DNA from: CAZOOR01 sp964581505
Lineage (GTDB): Bacteria; Bacteroidota; Ignavibacteria; Kapaibacteriales; UBA2268
Length of the DNA stretch: 7,904 bases
Assembly: GCA_964581505.1 (NCBI GenBank)
Contig: CAZOOR010000088.1
Coordinates: 1 to 7,904, forward strand
Direction: 5' to 3'
A program made the translations under genes and the position numbers. Shown here one piece after another: positions 1 through 7,727 of this stretch. Position 1 is the stretch's first letter. Each line of letters opens with the position of its first letter. The notes below the pieces were generated by a model. It saw only the letters and a program-made list of their open reading frames with translations, did not search any database and was not told the DNA's origin.

Positions 1-54
1 TTTGATTGTTTTACAAAGTTAATACTTTTTGGACAGAGTTCAGTTTACAGTCTC
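1..54. repeat. Left copy of a perfect 54-bp terminal inverted repeat
   Basis: Bases 1-54 are the exact reverse complement of bases 7850-7903; the match ends at base 55. The repeat contains the core GGACAGAGTTCAGTTTACAG (31-50). A perfect 54-bp inverted match between two ends almost 8 kb apart cannot be chance. The likely reading is that the window stops just inside two inverted copies of one mobile element, or at the two ends of one element with long terminal repeats. The element body, including any transposase, lies outside the window, so its family is not identified. A contig broken at a repeat would give the same picture. Confidence 0.9.
14..21 (-). promoter_or_regulatory. TAnnTTTG-type -7 motif in the left repeat, reading outward
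   Basis: On the minus strand these bases read TAACTTTG, a full match to the Bacteroidota sigma-70 -7 consensus TAnnTTTG. It points out of the window, into the presumed element. No clear -33 TTG is seen at the usual distance upstream, so this is a candidate only. The right repeat carries the same motif by symmetry. Confidence 0.25.
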
Positions 55-101
55 TTATTATTAATCTATTTTATCAAACATTTAGTCGTAATGAAGCAAA
101 G

Positions 102-191
102 TTAAATTAGAAAGCAACAAACTTGTTTTGAAGGTTCTTCAACTATTGAAATTTCTCCTTCACTTTTATATTTGTTATCATTGCTAATCAT
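102..191 (-). CDS. Candidate 29-residue peptide, unknown function
   Basis: An ATG at 191-189 opens a 29-codon frame ending in TAA at 104-102. The predicted peptide starts MISNDNKYKSEGE, has a charged middle, and ends in a short hydrophobic tail with two adjacent cysteines (QVCCFLI). The composition is more protein-like than the surrounding AT-rich sequence, and a TAnnTTTG motif ends only 4 nt before the ATG, which could fit a leaderless transcript. No family is recognised. A frame of 30 codons is easily produced by chance, so this is listed as a weak candidate only. Confidence 0.13.
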   Translation of the reverse strand: MISNDNKYKSEGEISIVEEPSKQVCCFLI

Positions 192-195
192 TTTA

Positions 196-203
196 CAAAG
201 ATA
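196..203 (-). promoter_or_regulatory. TAnnTTTG-type -7 motif facing left
   Basis: On the minus strand these bases read TATCTTTG, a full match to the Bacteroidota -7 consensus. It is followed after 4 nt by the ATG of the 29-codon frame. The + strand 10-mer TTTTACAAAG at 191-200 also occurs in the left repeat at 9-18, where it overlaps the other TAnnTTTG motif. No convincing -33 element is seen, and in AT-rich DNA such octamers arise by chance. Confidence 0.2.
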
Positions 204-366
204 CTATCTTTTATGTTTTTATAAAGTTTTTATATTAGTTTATTTCTTCAATTGTTTTGTGCTTCTTGAATTAATGGAATTGCCGGCTCTAAATCCTTAT
301 GTTTTATTATATCTTTTATTCTTATTGTCGTTTCAAAGCAAATTAGTATTTAATAATATTAATAAT

Positions 367-975
367 TCAATCTTCATCAAAGAGTGTTCTGTGTTTCTTC
401 AATTTTTCATACAGCAGTTTTCTGGCTCTGAATAAATGTGCTTTCACTGTGCCGAGCGGTATGTTCAGGCGTATAGATATTTCCGAATAATCAAGGTCTT
501 CGCCATGCCGCAGTTTTATTATTTCTTTATAATTCTCCGGCAGTTCCGCAATTGCCTGCAACAATGCCGCTTTTCTTTCCTTTGCAAGCAAGTTCAAATC
601 CGGTTTGTAGGAATTATCCTTGATTTCAATAATTTCTTCTTCTTCGGAGTCATTGCTCTGTCTGTGTAATGGCAGGTGAACAAAACGTTTTTTCCTTAAA
701 AAGTCAATGCAAGTATTCGAGGCAATTTTAAATAACCAAGAAGAAAAAGAATAGTTGAACTGAAAAGTATCCAAAGCATTGTAAGCCTTGATAAATGTTT
801 CTTGCGTTAGGTCTTGAACATCAATTTCATCTTTGACCATACGGCGAATTAATGAGGAAATAATTCGTAAATATTTCTTTTGGATAATACCGAACGCTTC
901 CCTGTCTCCACCGAGAGTTTGCTTGATGACCTTAATGTCTTCGAGATTCTTTTTTATTTTTTCTTCTTTGTTCAC
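367..975 (-). CDS. ECF-type RNA polymerase sigma factor (sigma-70 family)
   Basis: A 202-residue sigma factor with the two-domain ECF layout. Sigma region 2 spans about residues 22-97, with DLTQETFIKAY (55-65) and the promoter-melting/-10 recognition segment FSSWLFKIASNTCIDFLRKKR-like at 78-97. A linker rich in acidic residues (EEEEIIEIKD, 111-120) joins it to region 4, about 137-192, with LPENYKEIIKLRHGEDLDYSEIS and the helix-turn-helix part IPLGTVKAHLFRARKLL (172-188). It would direct core RNA polymerase to a dedicated promoter set in the cytoplasm. The start is GTG (975-973); the frame holds no ATG upstream before a stop, and no Shine-Dalgarno is present. It is divergent from the PASTA gene, with 126 bp between them. 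No anti-sigma gene follows within the 312 bp to the left repeat, so its signal input is unknown. The family call is secure; the regulon and exact ECF group are not known. Confidence 0.95.
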   Translation of the reverse strand: MNKEEKIKKNLEDIKVIKQTLGGDREAFGIIQKKYLRIISSLIRRMVKDEIDVQDLTQETFIKAYNALDTFQFNYSFSSWLFKIASNTCIDFLRKKRFVHLPLHRQSNDSEEEEIIEIKDNSYKPDLNLLAKERKAALLQAIAELPENYKEIIKLRHGEDLDYSEISIRLNIPLGTVKAHLFRARKLLYEKLKKHRTLFDED

Positions 976-1101
976 AATTGCTAATAATTTTACATTTATT
1001 CGTCTTGTAATAAAATGTAAATTAATCTAATAAATTTTAATATATTAGAAAAAGGAAAAGTTTTTTTTTATTTTTAAATGTGAAAATTGGCAAATTAATA
1101 A
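976..1101. promoter_or_regulatory. Divergent promoter region between sigma factor and PASTA genes
   Basis: This 126-bp AT-rich region must hold the starts for both divergent genes. Two inverted repeats stand out. The first is TTTACATTT (989-997) paired with AAATGTAAA (1013-1021), 9 bp perfect with a 15-bp spacer. The second is TCTAATA (1026-1032) paired with TATTAGA (1043-1049), 7 bp perfect with a 10-bp spacer. Their centres are about 32-33 bp apart, close to three helical turns, which would suit protein binding on one face. A 9-T run follows at 1061-1069. No clear TAnnTTTG motif is seen for either gene (1031-1038 reads TAAATTTT, one base off). The promoter role is inferred from gene layout; the operator role is speculative because AT-rich DNA yields such repeats readily. 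Confidence 0.45.
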
Positions 1102-1824
1102 ATGAAAAAGTTAACACCATATATAATTGCTTCACTCGGCTTTCTGCTGACTGTTCTACTAATTACAATTCTATTGGATTCGGTTATTTTTCCCGCCTTG
1201 ATTCATGACAAGGAAAAAATAAAAGTTCCGAATTTGGTTGGTAAGAGTATCACAGAAGCGGAAAAACTCATTTTTGAGAATGAACTGAGTATTGGTAAAG
1301 TGAATGAACAGTTTAATGAAAAAATTCCACAGAGTGTTGTCATCAATCAAATACCGAGTGCAGGTGCCGAGGTAAAAGCCGGAAGAGCCATACATATTTC
1401 TGTTAGCAAAGGTAAGGAGATGGTCAAAGTACCGTATATTATTGGGCAGAATATTAGGACTGCGAGAATATCCCTTAAAAATCTCGGATTAGAAGTCGGC
1501 GATATTCGATTTGATTTTAACGATGTATATGGTGCCGATACTGTTGCGGAGCAGCTATTATCTTCTGGTAGAGATGTTCCTTATGGTACTCCGGTTGATA
1601 TTGTTGTCAGTAAGGGTTCGGAAAATCAAGTGAAAGTACCGAATATAACCAGAAAAACTTTAGAAGAGGCAAGAGCAATACTCGAAGAATCAGGTTTGTC
1701 GGTGGGCGAGATAGCCTCTAAGTTCCACGAGACATATTTACCTAATACGGTAATTAGCCAAATACCGGCGGCAGGGGAATTGGCTATTAAGGGAGATTTG
1801 ATTAATATTGTGATTTCAAATTAA
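1102..1824 (+). CDS. Membrane-anchored protein with three PASTA domains
   Basis: A 240-residue protein with a short positively charged start (MKK), one transmembrane segment at about 7-31, and then three PASTA domains filling the rest: about 39-103, 107-171 and 176-239. Each opens with a VPN/VPY-type strand (KVPNLVGKS, KVPYIIGQN, KVPNITRKT), continues with a helix and 'GL..G' turn, and closes with a V..Q.P..G-type segment and an I.V.SKG-type strand. In the second domain the Q-x-P part is replaced by QLLSSGRDVPYG. The expected topology is N-in with the PASTA tail in the periplasm. PASTA domains in kinases and penicillin-binding proteins can bind peptidoglycan or muropeptides; here there is no kinase or transpeptidase domain, a form known in Bacteroidota whose role is poorly defined. 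The ATG start gives a clean membrane anchor. It is divergent from the sigma gene; the C25 peptidase follows after 107 bp in the same direction. Confidence 0.93.
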   Translation: MKKLTPYIIASLGFLLTVLLITILLDSVIFPALIHDKEKIKVPNLVGKSITEAEKLIFENELSIGKVNEQFNEKIPQSVVINQIPSAGAEVKAGRAIHISVSKGKEMVKVPYIIGQNIRTARISLKNLGLEVGDIRFDFNDVYGADTVAEQLLSSGRDVPYGTPVDIVVSKGSENQVKVPNITRKTLEEARAILEESGLSVGEIASKFHETYLPNTVISQIPAAGELAIKGDLINIVISN

Positions 1825-1874
1825 TATTATTATGGAAAGGATAATTTATCGAACAATAGCTACCGATGTTTTTA

Positions 1875-1896
1875 TATGTAACTATACATAGATTTA
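1875..1896 (+). promoter_or_regulatory. Small palindrome and weak -7-like motif before the peptidase gene
   Basis: TATGTA (1875-1880) and TACATA (1885-1890) form a 6-bp perfect inverted repeat with a 4-bp spacer. It overlaps TAGATTTA (1889-1896), which differs from TAnnTTTG only at the last base. It lies 36-57 bp upstream of the peptidase ATG, a fitting place for a promoter or operator. No terminator hairpin separates the PASTA stop from this site, so read-through from the PASTA gene is also possible. The evidence is weak. Confidence 0.2.
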
Positions 1897-1931
1897 TGTG
1901 TTTATCAATTAATATTAAGTAATGGTAGGCT

Positions 1932-4900
1932 ATGTTTAAAAGGATAATAATATTTGCAATTATTTTCGTTCTCGTCTTTACTATATCCGAGGCTTATGAA
2001 ATAAATTACAGAAACAATGGCGTTGATATAGTATTTTCTTCTTTGGATTATCAGCAACAAAAATTCAATAACGGACGTTCTGCCTTTTCGCTACCGAATA
2101 CACAAGGTGCAATACCTAATTCAAATTCAGTATATCAAATTCCCGAAATTCGATTATTACTTATTATTCCCAATAATGCACATCTGAGTTATCGCATCAA
2201 TTCAAAAGATGAAAAGATAATTAATGCGAAATTGGCATTTAATCCTGATGGTTTGATGAAGGATATAAATATTCAGTCCGATATTGAATTGAAGCAGATT
2301 GGTAAACAGCGTGGTATTGATATGGCTATGCTGAGGATACAGCCGATTACTTATATTGAAAATAGAACTAGTATTAAAGCGATTAATACTCTTTCGATTT
2401 CAATTGATTATGGTACGGTACTGGGCAATAACGAAGCTATAATTGATAATAATGAATGGAAACAATTCGCTAATGTAGCAAATCCGGGACACATTGCAAA
2501 TATTTTGAATGACGGTCGCCATTTTAGTAAGTCGCTAATGGTTGATAGGCAATTGTCGTCCGACTGGTATAATCCCAATGAAAATTATATTAAATTGACA
2601 ACACGAAAGGACGGAATTGCTTTTGTCAAGATGTCGGTTCTTTTAAAAATATTACCCGAACTTAAAGATGCTAATCCCGAGTACTTGCATTTGTATTATG
2701 ACGGCAAGGAATATCCTATTACTTATCAAAACGATAATGTACAGACTATTAGTAATGAAGATATATTCTACTTTATGGGTAGGCGTGCTGATGGTGATAC
2801 TACTTGGTTTGCTAACTATACATCTAAAGCGGCTTTCTTCTTAAATTATAACGAAGCCACAAAGGGAATACGTTTTAAGGTTTTCCCGACTGTTACAAAT
2901 ACAAATGAAACAGTTAGTGCTGTTCAACTGTATAAGCATAAAGAAGAGGAAAAAATCTATCATAGAGGATTTCCGCAAGAACCGTCCGCCACACAACCGG
3001 GCGAAGGGTGGTTCAAGAATATTCTTAGTCCTTCATTTTCACGTTCAGACGAGTTTAGGGATACTCTGTTTATTTTGCCGGACGATAATGCACAAGAACT
3101 TAATTTATCGTTCCAATTTGCCAGTTCACTTTGGTCTCCTGACTATGAAGATTTGGTTGCTCATATTCTTAGGACAAATTTTAATAACAAGAAAGTGCAG
3201 CAGGATAGCTTTATGGTTAGAGCGAGGGATTCGGTAGTTCTTAAATTATCTCGCAATGATTTTCTGCCCGGCTATAATACTTTGTCTATAAAGACTCTGC
3301 CTGTTTATAATTCGGAAGGTAAACTTATAGCCGCAAATCATATCGGTGCTGATTATTATACATATTCATTAAAATCAAAACCATTTGCATTGAACGGAGT
3401 GGCAGAATTTTATATTAATAAATTAGATAAAAACTCGCTGTTATCTGTTCCCGGTTTTTCAAAGCACGATATTTATGCAATTGATACCATAAAAGGTTTT
3501 TTACAAAAAGTAGAAAGCGAAAGCGGCTATTTTGTTTCTGTCAGTGCAAGTAATGCAATGTCCTTAGTTTCTTTACATTTGAATAATAAAAAAGTATTTT
3601 ACGGGACAAAAAAAGGTTTATACATTGCATACATAAGTCTTCCCCAAAAAATTATAAGTAAATATTTTGAAACTGCCAATAAAGAAGCGGCTGATTATTT
3701 GAAATCAATTCCGAACAATTCATTTTTTGTAATGGCTCTGAATGCCAATGAAAAGCCTGTGTCGGAGTATGCGGATTTTGTCAAACAACTTGGTAGCAAT
3801 GACATTGCAAAATATCAAGCGGGACAGCAGTGGGTTGCATACGGTATTATAAAACAATCAATTTCGGAGGAGTATAGCGCAGGAACAAGTGCACATCTTG
3901 ACGGTTTTGAAAAATCATCTTCGGGGGACAATTACCAAGCGAGCTTACGCTTAGCAAGTGCCTACGAGTCAAATATAATATTTAATGATTTTGGCGCAAT
4001 TGAGCAGGCTGAGGCTGAGCCGGTTAATAAAACTAACCTTATAAGTAGTAATAACCAAGCCGATATGTTCGTTCTCACGCATAAAAAATTTCTCAATTCC
4101 GCAAGGAAATATGCAGAGTACAGGCACAAAACAAATCCTGATATTAGCATTATGGTTTTAGATGTTGATGATGTACATAAGGAATTTACTTATGGCAGAA
4201 AAACACCTCATGCCTATAAAAAGTTATTCAAATATGCAATGGCAAATTGGCAAGAACCGAAATTGAAGTATGTATTACTTTGGGGAGATGCAAGCTGGGA
4301 TACAAGAAAAATTCAGAAGTCATCTGTCAATGAAGATTATGTCTCCACTTATGGTTGGCCTGCTTCGGATTATTGGTATGCCTTATTAGATGATGATGAC
4401 TATTTACCGGATATACAGATTTCGCGACTTCCGATTAATAAAGATGAAGATGGATTAAATTATTTGGATAAATTAGTTCTAAACGATTCAATTGATAATA
4501 ATCCATGGATGAAGGAATTTCTTATTCTAACCGGTGGGCAGACTAAAAAAGAGGTTGAGAGATTTGCCGCCTTTGGACAGAATAATTTTATTCAAGACAA
4601 TATAATAAACAGCGATTTATGTGCAACAGCATCACAGATTTCAAAAGATAATGCCGGCAACACCTCGCAGTCGCAGGGCGGCGAAATACAGAGACGTATT
4701 AATGACGGAGTAGAATGGGTATTTTTTGCCGGTCATGGTGCGACAAGTGTCTTTGATTTGGACGGCTGGCAGGCGTCCAAATTGAACAATAAAGGTAAAT
4801 ACGGTTACTTAGCAACATTAGCCTGCAATACTACTGCATTTGCCGAACCGAATTTAACCACTCGTATCGAAGAATATATATTAGAAAAGGATAAAGCATT

Positions 4901-7697
4901 TATTGGTACCGGTGGCTCTGCCGGAGTTTCTTGGGAGATTGTTTCGATTACATTCGGTACTCTGATGTTGCAGTCTTTAAATATTGAAAAAAATACTGCC
5001 GAAACTTATCTTGATGCAGTTTGGTATGCAAAATCAAGAATGACACATTCCATTATCGAAAAATTGACAGCAAGTCATTTTATCTATTTTGGAGACCCAT
5101 TGCTTAGATTGAAATTCCATAAAGAACCGGATTTCTATTTTGTTAAAAATGATATTAAAATTAATAATACAAGAAAAACTGACCTATTCATTGTTAATGA
5201 TACAATGCTGTTTTCACTCAGATTGTATAATCTCGGGCATAGGTATTATGCAGATGTTCCCATTAGACTGTATCACACTTACAAAGATAAAACGGATACT
5301 TTAAAAACTACGCTTTTTGGATTTTGCTATCCACCTTTATTGCGTTTTCAAATCCCCCTAAAAGCACAGCCCGGTAGGCATTATTTTAAATTTGTTATTG
5401 ACCCAGACAATATAACAGGTGATATTAATACAAAAAATAATGTATTTGAATTTTTGCGTGATGTATATAATAATGCTATGCTTCCGTTAGACCCCTTGCC
5501 CAATTGGAATGTTTCGTATAATGGTTTGAAATTCAGAATAATTAATCCATTGGAAAAGAAGGGAAAATATAAATATAAATTCAAACTCTACGAAACAGCG
5601 GATACAACAATTCCACCATTGTATCAATCTACTGATAATGAGGTCTTGATTAGTCGGGATTATATTGAATGGAAACCTGATGTTACTTTGGAACAATATC
5701 GGAATTATTGGCTCGGGATTATTACTAATAAAATTGATGATAATTCTTTTAGTCCAATATCATTAATCCCATTCAATACAATGAATGCGAATATTGAAGA
5801 ACACGCTTCATTTGTACTTAATCGAGCGGCACAGTTCCAATATTCGGGTCTTATAAGTAATTTATCTCTTGATGAGCAAAATGCAAAGGCAAGAGTCGTA
5901 TTGAGGAATGGCGAAATACCTTTCCGTATTCACAGTGTTTTCGGTTCTGTAAAAAGCCCAAATAGAGACGCAGAAATTCGATATAACGGAATAATATATA
6001 TTACAGTTCCGCCTGATATTCTTGGGTTTAAATTGCTCGCTGTTTCAGCCGAAAATATGGAGCAATATGCTGTAAGGAATTACAATACCTACGGTTCACC
6101 CGAAGATGCTGAAAAGTTTGTAAGATTTATTAAAGATACAATCAATGACGGAGATTATTTGTTGCTGACAACCAGCGGCGAATCAATACGTGCTTTCAAA
6201 GGATTGTCCTATACCAATCCGCTTAGTATTGGTTCGCTTGATTCTTTGAAGTATTATTTGAAAAATTATTACGGCTCAAATGTTGCGGATACTATACAGA
6301 AAGACTTGCGTTCCTACTGTATGCTTGCAAGGAAAAATATGCAACCAGAATTAACACGTGAAACAGTCAATCCAAGCGGTGATACTGCTAAAATTGATGG
6401 TAATATAATTAAATATTATAAACAAGGGACATATCTGACTAAACCTATCGGACCTGCAAAGAAATGGAATTTCATTAAAGTAGATGTTGGAACAGATAAG
6501 CAGTCAAATATTGCTCTTAAAGTTTTAGGCTATAATGTCGAAAAAAGTACTTATGATACACTTCGTAATGTTGCTTTAATAAATGGCTTGAATAGCATCA
6601 CTTTATCGAAAATTAATTCTGACAAATACCCGAATATCAAATTGTACTTATATTTACAACGGAATGCGGAGCAAGCAAATCCATTAATAAAATCCCTGAC
6701 GGTAGATTTCGTACCGGCACCGGAGTTGCTTATTTCCTCGGACAATTCCTCTGTGGAACAGGATACTATTCTTAGGGGAGAGGCTCTAAAATTGAATCTT
6801 CTGATAAAGAACATCTCACTGCGAGCGGCATCACCTGAAACTAAGTTGCAAGTTAATGTAGAGTCGGAATCGAAATCAATATTCAAACTTTCCCTTGATG
6901 TCAAGGAGATTCCTGCTAATTCCGAACAAAATGTGATTGTAAAGGAAATTACCGATAATTATGATTTAAGTAATAGTATCAATACTTATTTGAATCCTCG
7001 TAAATTGCCTTATGAATTATATGATTTCAATAATTCTGCGACATTTAGCCAATTTTTGAAAGAAGATACGGAAAAGCCGAATATTGTTTTAAAACTTGAC
7101 GGGCGTATTGTTAATGATGGCGATTATGTTGCAAAAGTTCCGTATATAGAAGTAGAACTATATGATAATTCACCTTTAATAATTAGTGATGTTAAACACA
7201 TAGGTATTGGTATTAATCGCCCTTTCCCGGGTGATTATGATACGGTTTTTACTTCTTACAAGAGGAATGTACCACTGAAGGCGAAACTTGCTTTTAAGTC
7301 TATTCCCCTGGAATACGGTGAGAATTATTATCGTATTATTGTATTTGATGCCGTTGGCAATAGCGATACTTTGACCCGTAAGGTATTTGTTGCACTTAAC
7401 GGTACAATAGATGATTTGTCCGTGCAACCTAACCCATTCAGGGAAAATGTCCTAATTAAGTTTGATGTGAAAGCGCCGAATAGTAGCGGTAATGTATATT
7501 TTAAGGTTTATAATCAACTCGGACAATTAGTAAGGGAATTGAGACAAAGTGCAACTGTCGGCAATAATGTTTTTAGATGGGACGGACGAGATGAAAGAGG
7601 TGCAATACAGCCATCGGGATTATATACATTTATCATATTCGTTAAATCGATTACTTATTTCGAGCCTGTTACCGGAAAGATGATTTTTTGTAGATAA
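1932..7697 (+). CDS. Secreted C25 (gingipain-type) cysteine peptidase with T9SS-type C-terminal domain; PorU-like candidate
   Basis: A 1,921-residue multidomain surface protease. Residues 1-21 are a Sec signal peptide (hydrophobic run, likely cut after SEA). About 22-230 resembles a gingipain-type propeptide region, and 230-700 is beta-rich and unassigned. The C25 catalytic domain is at about 711-1062, with LWGDASWD (783-790), PDIQISRLP (826-834), catalytic His935 in FFAGHGA, Cys965 in LACNTTAF, and the closing YFGDPLLRL. The His-Cys spacing (30) is close to that of gingipain RgpB (H211/C244). Then follow a CARDB-like module (1070-1174), an Fn3-like stretch (1183-1270), a GG/ILEI-like domain (about 1340-1495), a second CARDB-like module (1595-1706), an Ig-like module with the YDNSP motif (1711-1822), and a FlgD-Ig/T9SS type A-like sorting domain (1823-1921; SVQPNPF, YNQLGQLV, WDGRDERG, SGLY, final TGKMIFCR). 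It is predicted to cross the inner membrane by Sec and the outer membrane by T9SS. It could be the sortase PorU, which also ends in such a domain, or a cargo protease; P. gingivalis PorU is much shorter (about 1,160 residues), and no porV neighbour is seen. The ATG was chosen for the signal peptide; no Shine-Dalgarno is visible. Confidence 0.93.
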   Translation: MFKRIIIFAIIFVLVFTISEAYEINYRNNGVDIVFSSLDYQQQKFNNGRSAFSLPNTQGAIPNSNSVYQIPEIRLLLIIPNNAHLSYRINSKDEKIINAKLAFNPDGLMKDINIQSDIELKQIGKQRGIDMAMLRIQPITYIENRTSIKAINTLSISIDYGTVLGNNEAIIDNNEWKQFANVANPGHIANILNDGRHFSKSLMVDRQLSSDWYNPNENYIKLTTRKDGIAFVKMSVLLKILPELKDANPEYLHLYYDGKEYPITYQNDNVQTISNEDIFYFMGRRADGDTTWFANYTSKAAFFLNYNEATKGIRFKVFPTVTNTNETVSAVQLYKHKEEEKIYHRGFPQEPSATQPGEGWFKNILSPSFSRSDEFRDTLFILPDDNAQELNLSFQFASSLWSPDYEDLVAHILRTNFNNKKVQQDSFMVRARDSVVLKLSRNDFLPGYNTLSIKTLPVYNSEGKLIAANHIGADYYTYSLKSKPFALNGVAEFYINKLDKNSLLSVPGFSKHDIYAIDTIKGFLQKVESESGYFVSVSASNAMSLVSLHLNNKKVFYGTKKGLYIAYISLPQKIISKYFETANKEAADYLKSIPNNSFFVMALNANEKPVSEYADFVKQLGSNDIAKYQAGQQWVAYGIIKQSISEEYSAGTSAHLDGFEKSSSGDNYQASLRLASAYESNIIFNDFGAIEQAEAEPVNKTNLISSNNQADMFVLTHKKFLNSARKYAEYRHKTNPDISIMVLDVDDVHKEFTYGRKTPHAYKKLFKYAMANWQEPKLKYVLLWGDASWDTRKIQKSSVNEDYVSTYGWPASDYWYALLDDDDYLPDIQISRLPINKDEDGLNYLDKLVLNDSIDNNPWMKEFLILTGGQTKKEVERFAAFGQNNFIQDNIINSDLCATASQISKDNAGNTSQSQGGEIQRRINDGVEWVFFAGHGATSVFDLDGWQASKLNNKGKYGYLATLACNTTAFAEPNLTTRIEEYILEKDKAFIGTGGSAGVSWEIVSITFGTLMLQSLNIEKNTAETYLDAVWYAKSRMTHSIIEKLTASHFIYFGDPLLRLKFHKEPDFYFVKNDIKINNTRKTDLFIVNDTMLFSLRLYNLGHRYYADVPIRLYHTYKDKTDTLKTTLFGFCYPPLLRFQIPLKAQPGRHYFKFVIDPDNITGDINTKNNVFEFLRDVYNNAMLPLDPLPNWNVSYNGLKFRIINPLEKKGKYKYKFKLYETADTTIPPLYQSTDNEVLISRDYIEWKPDVTLEQYRNYWLGIITNKIDDNSFSPISLIPFNTMNANIEEHASFVLNRAAQFQYSGLISNLSLDEQNAKARVVLRNGEIPFRIHSVFGSVKSPNRDAEIRYNGIIYITVPPDILGFKLLAVSAENMEQYAVRNYNTYGSPEDAEKFVRFIKDTINDGDYLLLTTSGESIRAFKGLSYTNPLSIGSLDSLKYYLKNYYGSNVADTIQKDLRSYCMLARKNMQPELTRETVNPSGDTAKIDGNIIKYYKQGTYLTKPIGPAKKWNFIKVDVGTDKQSNIALKVLGYNVEKSTYDTLRNVALINGLNSITLSKINSDKYPNIKLYLYLQRNAEQANPLIKSLTVDFVPAPELLISSDNSSVEQDTILRGEALKLNLLIKNISLRAASPETKLQVNVESESKSIFKLSLDVKEIPANSEQNVIVKEITDNYDLSNSINTYLNPRKLPYELYDFNNSATFSQFLKEDTEKPNIVLKLDGRIVNDGDYVAKVPYIEVELYDNSPLIISDVKHIGIGINRPFPGDYDTVFTSYKRNVPLKAKLAFKSIPLEYGENYYRIIVFDAVGNSDTLTRKVFVALNGTIDDLSVQPNPFRENVLIKFDVKAPNSSGNVYFKVYNQLGQLVRELRQSATVGNNVFRWDGRDERGAIQPSGLYTFIIFVKSITYFEPVTGKMIFCR

Positions 7698-7727
7698 CCT
7701 ACAAGTAATAATTTAATTAAAAAAGGT

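Larger units (their letters stand above)
55..366. other. AT-rich stretch with no convincing gene
   Basis: This 312-bp stretch lies between the left repeat and the stop codon of the sigma factor gene. It is very AT-rich and has frequent stops in all frames. The visible items are a 29-codon minus-strand reading frame (102-191), a TAnnTTTG motif directly before it (196-203), and a 33-codon minus-strand open stretch without a usual start codon (248-349) that has a locally GC-rich core, GCCGGC at 282-287. No terminator hairpin with a T-run is evident after the sigma gene. No anti-sigma gene is found here, although that is where one would be expected. Confidence 0.6.

Noticed and set aside
248..349. 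Minus-strand 33-codon open stretch with a protein-like tail (LEPAIPLIQEAQNN)
   Set aside because: It has no ATG, GTG or TTG start in frame after the upstream stop at 352-350, is very short, and resembles no known family; at best it is a gene remnant.
172..435. Plus-strand 87-codon frame overlapping the sigma gene's 3' end
   Set aside because: It is composed mainly of Leu/Phe/Tyr codons expected from T-rich DNA, matches no family, and overlaps the well-supported sigma factor on the other strand.
1829..1845. ATTAT/ATAAT hairpin just after the PASTA stop codon as a terminator
   Set aside because: The stem is only five A-T pairs with no following T-run, too weak to call a terminator.
1832..1891. 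19-residue plus-strand frame between the PASTA and peptidase genes
   Set aside because: Too short to separate from chance, with no ribosome site or recognisable sequence.
4572..4581. TTTGGACAGA inside the peptidase gene, shared with the left repeat (28-37)
   Set aside because: The match does not extend beyond the 10-mer and lies within a coherent catalytic-domain reading frame, so it is coincidence and not an element end.
6551..6904. 117-codon minus-strand frame within the peptidase gene
   Set aside because: It lies antisense to a region with clear CARDB-like protein sequence, has no family resemblance, and is explained as a shadow of the long gene.
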